From contig OZ242189.1 in assembly GCA_965205725.1 (NCBI GenBank), positions 1,426,001 through 1,490,000 of the forward strand: DNA of 64,000 bases, in the 5' to 3' direction. The position numbers and the translations under genes are program-made. Position 1 is the stretch's first letter, and each line of letters begins with the position of its first letter. Source of the stretch: G965205725 sp965205725 (lineage in GTDB: Bacteria > Pseudomonadota > Gammaproteobacteria > Pseudomonadales > Halieaceae). Of this stretch, positions 60,143 through 64,000 are shown one piece after another. The notes below the pieces were generated by a model. That model was given only the letters and a program-made list of their open reading frames with translations. It did no database searches and had not been told where the DNA came from.

Positions 60143-60511
60143 CTACGGAAAAATGTAGGGCATAAAGATTGAGACACCAATCAGAGCCGCCATCACAGCG
60201 CTTAGCAACACACCTCCTGCGGCCACATCTTTGGCCTTGGCAATCAGCGGATGCCGGACGGGCGTGACCGCATCACAGAGATACTCCAGGCTGCTGTTCA
60301 GAGACTCCGCCAGCCACACCAGGGCCATGCACAGTAGTAGCACCCACCACTCGGGGCGCGTGATCTCGCAATAGCTGCCCAGCGCCAGTACCGCGACCGT
60401 GGCCGCCAAATGTATACGGGCATTGTGCTGGTCTCCCAGCAGGGTCAACAAACCTCTCCCGGCGTCAACAAAGCTGCGCAGCCGCGCCGCCAGTGAGAAT
60501 GGTTCACGCAC
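60143..60511 (-). CDS. dgkA: Diacylglycerol kinase
   Basis: The 122-residue protein has three membrane segments and the DgkA signatures AARLRSFVDAGRGL, WLAESLNSSLEYLCDAVTP (catalytic glutamate region) and AKAKDVAAGGVLLS. It phosphorylates diacylglycerol for lipid recycling. A GTG start at 60511 overlapping the efpL stop gives the usual length. Confidence 0.88.
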   Translation of the reverse strand: MREPFSLAARLRSFVDAGRGLLTLLGDQHNARIHLAATVAVLALGSYCEITRPEWWVLLLCMALVWLAESLNSSLEYLCDAVTPVRHPLIAKAKDVAAGGVLLSAVMAALIGVSIFMPYIFP

Positions 60512-61070
60512 GAGACATATACCTGCCTTCCTGCGTATTAATTTTGACGCGCTCCCCTCTCTCCAGGTATTCGGGAATCTGGATAACCAGACCGGTAGCG
60601 AAGGTTGCAGGCTTGGTGCGGGCGGACGCCGAGGCACCTTTAATACCCGGTGCTGTTTCAACGATTTCCATAACGACCGACTGGGGCAGTTCTACCCCAA
60701 TAATCCTCCCTTCGACCAGCAGACCCATTAAACCCTCCAGGCCCTCGCTAACATAAAGCACTTGCTCACCCAGGCTTGCCCGTGACAGCGGGTACTGGCT
60801 GTAGTCCTCTTCATCCATGAACACATAGTTGTCGCCATCCATATACGAAAACTGCACTCGCCGACGCTCCAGATCAATATCTGCGAGCATATCCTCACCC
60901 TTGTATGTCTCATCCAGCTTTTGCCTGGTACGAGCATGATTGAAGCGAACTTTATACAGGGTATTCGCGCTGCGACTGGAGGGCGCCTTGATATCAAGCT
61001 GGCTCACAATATACGGCTCGCCGTTTATTGCGACGACACGACCCCTTTTTAAATCACTGGCCTTTGGCAT
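60504..61070 (-). CDS. efpL: Elongation factor P-like protein (EfpL/YeiP)
   Basis: The 188-residue, three-domain EF-P fold carries DIKAPSSRSANTLYK at the loop tip. Arginine replaces the modified lysine of EF-P, as in YeiP. The family signature IVETAPGIKGASASARTKPA and the ending EGRYMSRA are present. It relieves ribosome stalling at certain proline-containing motifs. The ATG at 61070 lies just before the sppA stop codon, so the genes are closely coupled. Confidence 0.9.
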   Translation of the reverse strand: MPKASDLKRGRVVAINGEPYIVSQLDIKAPSSRSANTLYKVRFNHARTRQKLDETYKGEDMLADIDLERRRVQFSYMDGDNYVFMDEEDYSQYPLSRASLGEQVLYVSEGLEGLMGLLVEGRIIGVELPQSVVMEIVETAPGIKGASASARTKPATFATGLVIQIPEYLERGERVKINTQEGRYMSRA

Positions 61071-61071
61071 A

Positions 61072-62916
61072 TTACTGTCCTGTACAGGTTTCGCAGCGGG
61101 CATAGACACCCATTGGATCATTCATCTGCATAAAGAATTTCGCACTCTGATAAACAGGTGCCCAGGCGCGAAGCATCCACTCAGGCATCAGCGTAGGCAG
61201 GTTTACCCATGTCTGCGCCTCACCTGCCAACTGCAACCAAAATAGCTCCTGCGGGTCGAGAGCTCGTTCGATCAGCTCGACCTCATAATGTTCCAGCTCT
61301 GCCAGACGAGCGGCTGCGACAATGGCCTCGTCCAGACCACCCAACTCATCCACCAGACCTAGCTCGTGCGCATCTGCCCCGCTCCAGACTCTGCCCTCAG
61401 CCAGTTCAGCCACCTGCTCCACGGGCAGACCGCGGCCCTCTGCAACCAGGCTCAGAAACCTGGCATAAATATTATCAACACTCGCTTGCAGAATCTGTGC
61501 GACTCGCCGGTCCAGTGGGCGATCTGTTCTCAATTTGCCTGCCAGCTCTGTAGTGCCCACCCCATCAACAGCGATACCCATACGCTGTAGAGCTTCATCG
61601 ACCGTGGGATAAACACCAAACACGCCAATTGAGCCGGTTAATGTGGCGGGACTAGCCCATACTTCATCAGCATCCGCCGCGATCCAGTAACCGCCCGAGG
61701 CGGCCAAACTGCCCATGGAAACCACGACCGGCTTACCCTTGTTCTTGGCGTAAAGTAATTTTTGGCGAATCACTTCAGACGCAAAAGCGCTGCCGCCACC
61801 GCTGTCTATACGCAGCACAATCGACTTAATTGTTTCATCGTCTGCCGCCCGCACAATCAGGCGACCCAATGAGTTGCCTCCAATATCCCCGGCGGGTTGA
61901 TCGCCATCGTAAATGGTGCCACTGGCGACTATCAGCGCTACCGCCGAGTCATTGGTTTGGGGGTCAAAAATGGGTTTCTTTTGCGCCAAATAGCGCTCAA
62001 AGCTGATCGCCTCATAGTGGCCATCTTCATCAGCAGCCCCAACTTTATCGACGATATGCCGGTTTGCTGCACCGCGGTTTTCTAACCGGTCAACCAAACC
62101 GTATTCGAGCGCCACCTGCGCGGTATCACCAGCGTGGCGTTCGAGAATTTCAGCATAGTCATTGACGAAGCCGGACACTGCACCAGCTTCCAGCTCTCTG
62201 TTTTGCTCAAGGGCTCCGGTGTATAGCGCCCACAATTGAGCCAGCCAGCGCTGGCTGGCTCCGCGTTCCTCCAGAGACATATCGCTGCGCATGAAAGGCT
62301 CGACCGCAGACTTATATTTGCCTGTGCGAAACACATTGACCTTGATACTCAGCTTCTCCAGCGCTTCTTTGAAGTACCACTGATAGCGACCAAAGCCTTC
62401 GATTTGAATCGCACCCATTGGGTGCAAAATAATCTCGTCAGCATAAGAGGCCAGGTAATATTGACTTTGGGAAAAGTAATCTCCCCAGGCAATAATGGGC
62501 TTGCCACTGCTGCGAAAATCTTCCAGTGCTGCTGCAATATCTTCACTCTTGGCGATACCAATGCCATAGAGTTGTCCCAACTCCATAACCAACGCTGTAA
62601 TCCCGGGATCATCCTTGGCGTACTCAATAGCCTCAAGCACATCGGCTAGCAAGACCTCGTGCTCGGAGGGCACTTCCTCGCTAAATAGTTGCGCCACTGG
62701 GTCGGCATAGGTTTTCTGTTCAACCACGGTACCTACAGGGTCTAGCAGCAGCGCAGCCTTGGCGGGCAAGGGCTGCGGCGCGCTATCGAAAAACACCGCA
62801 ATCAGCACGACCAGAAAAAGCAAGAAAACAAGATTGGACAGGGCCACCCTCAGCCGGGTAATACCACGCCAGAGTCCGGCCAACATACGCCGCAAAAATC
62901 CTGGGACACTGCTCAT
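61072..62916 (-). CDS. sppA: Signal peptide peptidase SppA, 67-kDa type
   Basis: The protein of about 614 residues has one N-terminal membrane anchor (about 18-40) and the double-length layout of Escherichia coli SppA. The catalytic lysine is in FRSSGKPIIAWGDYFSQSQY and the serine in VVSMGSLAASGGYWIA. It degrades cleaved signal peptides in the membrane. The ATG at 62916 has GGGAGGAAG upstream and overlaps the DUF2069 stop by 4 bases. Confidence 0.93.
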   Translation of the reverse strand: MSSVPGFLRRMLAGLWRGITRLRVALSNLVFLLFLVVLIAVFFDSAPQPLPAKAALLLDPVGTVVEQKTYADPVAQLFSEEVPSEHEVLLADVLEAIEYAKDDPGITALVMELGQLYGIGIAKSEDIAAALEDFRSSGKPIIAWGDYFSQSQYYLASYADEIILHPMGAIQIEGFGRYQWYFKEALEKLSIKVNVFRTGKYKSAVEPFMRSDMSLEERGASQRWLAQLWALYTGALEQNRELEAGAVSGFVNDYAEILERHAGDTAQVALEYGLVDRLENRGAANRHIVDKVGAADEDGHYEAISFERYLAQKKPIFDPQTNDSAVALIVASGTIYDGDQPAGDIGGNSLGRLIVRAADDETIKSIVLRIDSGGGSAFASEVIRQKLLYAKNKGKPVVVSMGSLAASGGYWIAADADEVWASPATLTGSIGVFGVYPTVDEALQRMGIAVDGVGTTELAGKLRTDRPLDRRVAQILQASVDNIYARFLSLVAEGRGLPVEQVAELAEGRVWSGADAHELGLVDELGGLDEAIVAAARLAELEHYEVELIERALDPQELFWLQLAGEAQTWVNLPTLMPEWMLRAWAPVYQSAKFFMQMNDPMGVYARCETCTGQ

Positions 62917-63278
62917 GTGATTGCTTCCTCCCGTATTCTTCTCAGTTGCTGAGCGCGCCAGCGAACATACATCATCGCACTGCAAAACAAGGTGACAACG
63001 GCAACCAGCCCCACACTGTTAACCAGATCGGTGGGCTGTGAAAACAGTCGCAACACTGCCACAAGAAAGTACAGCAGCGTTACAAAACACAACCAGATAT
63101 AGCTGCGAAGGCGATCAGCATACAGGCCGGGAACAAACAGCAACAAGGGCAGCAAACGCCACAGCCACACAGGCCATGGGGCCCCATCATGCAGCGAGGT
63201 CCAAATTTCGACCATCAACACCACCACCAGGCTGGCCACAGTGAGATAGCGGGTCCATTCGATGCCCCGATCAGTCAT
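62913..63278 (-). CDS. DUF2069 membrane protein
   Basis: The protein of about 121 residues has four membrane segments and the DUF2069 pattern (RLLPLLLFVPGLYADRLRSY; FLVAVLRLFSQP). It lies between wrbA and sppA; arsC-wrbA-DUF2069 order is common in gammaproteobacteria. The ATG at 63278 lies inside the end of wrbA. Function unknown. Confidence 0.82.
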   Translation of the reverse strand: MTDRGIEWTRYLTVASLVVVLMVEIWTSLHDGAPWPVWLWRLLPLLLFVPGLYADRLRSYIWLCFVTLLYFLVAVLRLFSQPTDLVNSVGLVAVVTLFCSAMMYVRWRAQQLRRIREEAIT

Positions 63279-63873
63279 TGAGGCCCCGCTTGGCCCACAG
63301 GGCAACCCGCCGCCCCAGGGCTCGGCACAAGTTGAGTTCGGTATCATCTGGTGCTCGCTTGTTTTCAGGGCCGGCTACATGGGATGCACCGTAGGGGGTT
63401 CCACCAGAACGGGTCACCATCAGGCCCGATTCACTATAAGGCAAGCCAAGCATCACCATACCGTGATGCAACAACGGCAACATCATACTCAACAAGGTGC
63501 TTTCCTGGCCGCCGTGCAAGCTGCTACTGGCAGTAAACACTGCGGCAGGTTTATCGATCAGGGCACCAGACATCCACAAGCTGGATGTTTGATCGACAAA
63601 ATATTTCATCGGTGCAGCCATATTGCCAAACCGCGTGGGGCTACCCAGAACCAGGCCGGCACAATGGCGCAAGTCATCCTCTTCACAGTACAAGGGGCCC
63701 TTTGCAGGAATATCTTCAGCACTGGCTTGCGTGTCTGTTGATACCGGGGGCACTGTACGCAAGCGTGCTTCAATACCAGCGACTTGCCCAACGCCTCGGG
63801 CAATATGCTGTGCCATGGCCGCAGTCGAGCCGTGCCGAGAATAATAGAGAACCAGAACATAGGGAGTAGCCAT
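63271..63873 (-). CDS. wrbA: NAD(P)H:quinone oxidoreductase WrbA
   Basis: The 200-residue flavodoxin-fold protein has the FMN-binding loop YYSRHGSTAAMAQ, then GSPTRFGNMAAPMKYFVDQT, ASSSLHGGQESTLLS and SGGTPYGASHVAG, all typical of WrbA. It reduces quinones with two electrons and protects against oxidative stress. Confidence 0.92.
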   Translation of the reverse strand: MATPYVLVLYYSRHGSTAAMAQHIARGVGQVAGIEARLRTVPPVSTDTQASAEDIPAKGPLYCEEDDLRHCAGLVLGSPTRFGNMAAPMKYFVDQTSSLWMSGALIDKPAAVFTASSSLHGGQESTLLSMMLPLLHHGMVMLGLPYSESGLMVTRSGGTPYGASHVAGPENKRAPDDTELNLCRALGRRVALWAKRGLND

Positions 63874-63874
63874 A

Positions 63875-64000
63875 CTAAATGAGAGCCAGAACGCTCTCTG
63901 GCGGGCGCCCTAATACCGCTCGGCCTGCACTGACCACTATGGGACGCTCTATCAATATGGGGTTTTCGGACATGGCCTGCAATATCTGATCATCACCCAC
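63875..64000 (-). CDS. arsC: Arsenate reductase (ArsC-like), 3' end
   Basis: The last 41 codons are in the window, reading ENPILIERPIVVSAGRAVLG and RPPESVLALI, the C-terminal signature of glutaredoxin-type ArsC proteins with the conserved arginine of IERPIVV. The gene continues past the right edge. It stops just before the wrbA start and probably shares its operon. Confidence 0.88.
   Translation of the reverse strand: MGDDQILQAMSENPILIERPIVVSAGRAVLGRPPESVLALI

Overview
The window is about 50 kb of an integrative and conjugative element (ICE) of the PFGI-1/clc/PAGI-2 type (MobH relaxase, MPF_G mating apparatus), followed by about 14 kb of the chromosome that hosts it. The boundary is taken to be a tRNA-Thr(CGU) gene at 50017-50092: the ICE parA starts 84 bp from the tRNA 3' end, which is how this ICE family sits at its tRNA target. 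The host is a gammaproteobacterium. The right-hand core genes (arsC, wrbA, a DUF2069 gene, sppA, efpL/yeiP, dgkA) and the GC-rich codon use would fit a marine Cellvibrionales-type lineage, but that placement is inference.

Layout of the ICE, left to right. 1-2630: the 3' side of a repeated leader/coiled-coil unit, then the MobH relaxase with an upstream partner gene, all on the minus strand. 2631-2869: a hairpin-rich divergent intergenic region that is a candidate oriT. 2870-17727 (+): traD, three more transfer genes, a type IVB pilus operon (pilL-like, pilN, pilO, pilP, pilQ, pilR, pilS, pilV) and three DUF4214-like proteins. 17750-24553: an accessory zone with a VbhA/Fic remnant, a MazEF-type toxin-antitoxin pair, an HTH protein, KfrA, a short tyrosine recombinase, a 940-bp non-coding hairpin region, the DUF3577 (STY4534-type) gene and coiled-coil genes. 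24775-40076 (-): the mating-pair-formation operon (traG, PFL_4711/4710/4709, traC, TIGR03751/03752/03749/03746/03750/03745/03758, RAQPRD, TIGR03765, lytic transglycosylase, PilL2-like). 40064-49933 (-): the maintenance module (type IA topoisomerase, ssb, DUF3158, TIGR03761, STY4528-type replication protein, DUF2857, parB, parA).

Two conserved transfer genes are broken: traG by one in-frame amber codon, and the TIGR03765 gene by an IS630-type insertion near its 5' end. Self-transfer may therefore be lost unless these lesions are suppressed or complemented.

The most unusual content is not protein coding. (i) A family of four leader RNAs, each with a hairpin and a GNRA-capped pseudoknot; three carry a conserved sigma70-like promoter. 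Compensatory and G-U changes between copies support the fold and fix the strand. Copies precede the DUF3577 gene and the coiled-coil genes. (ii) A ten-unit array of exactly 60-bp repeats with two alternating palindrome types, between the STY4528-type gene and the TIGR03761 gene. (iii) Four near-palindromes inside the STY4528-type gene, which make its product repeat a GKNFSL-like motif. (iv) A hairpin cluster at 22.4-22.8 kb.

Right of the tRNA lie an IS3-family element, a collapsed Mu-like prophage (a tape-measure/head-protein fusion and a tandem duplication cut by another IS), an RND efflux pair (adaptor and permease), and the core genes listed above. The arsC gene runs off the right edge.
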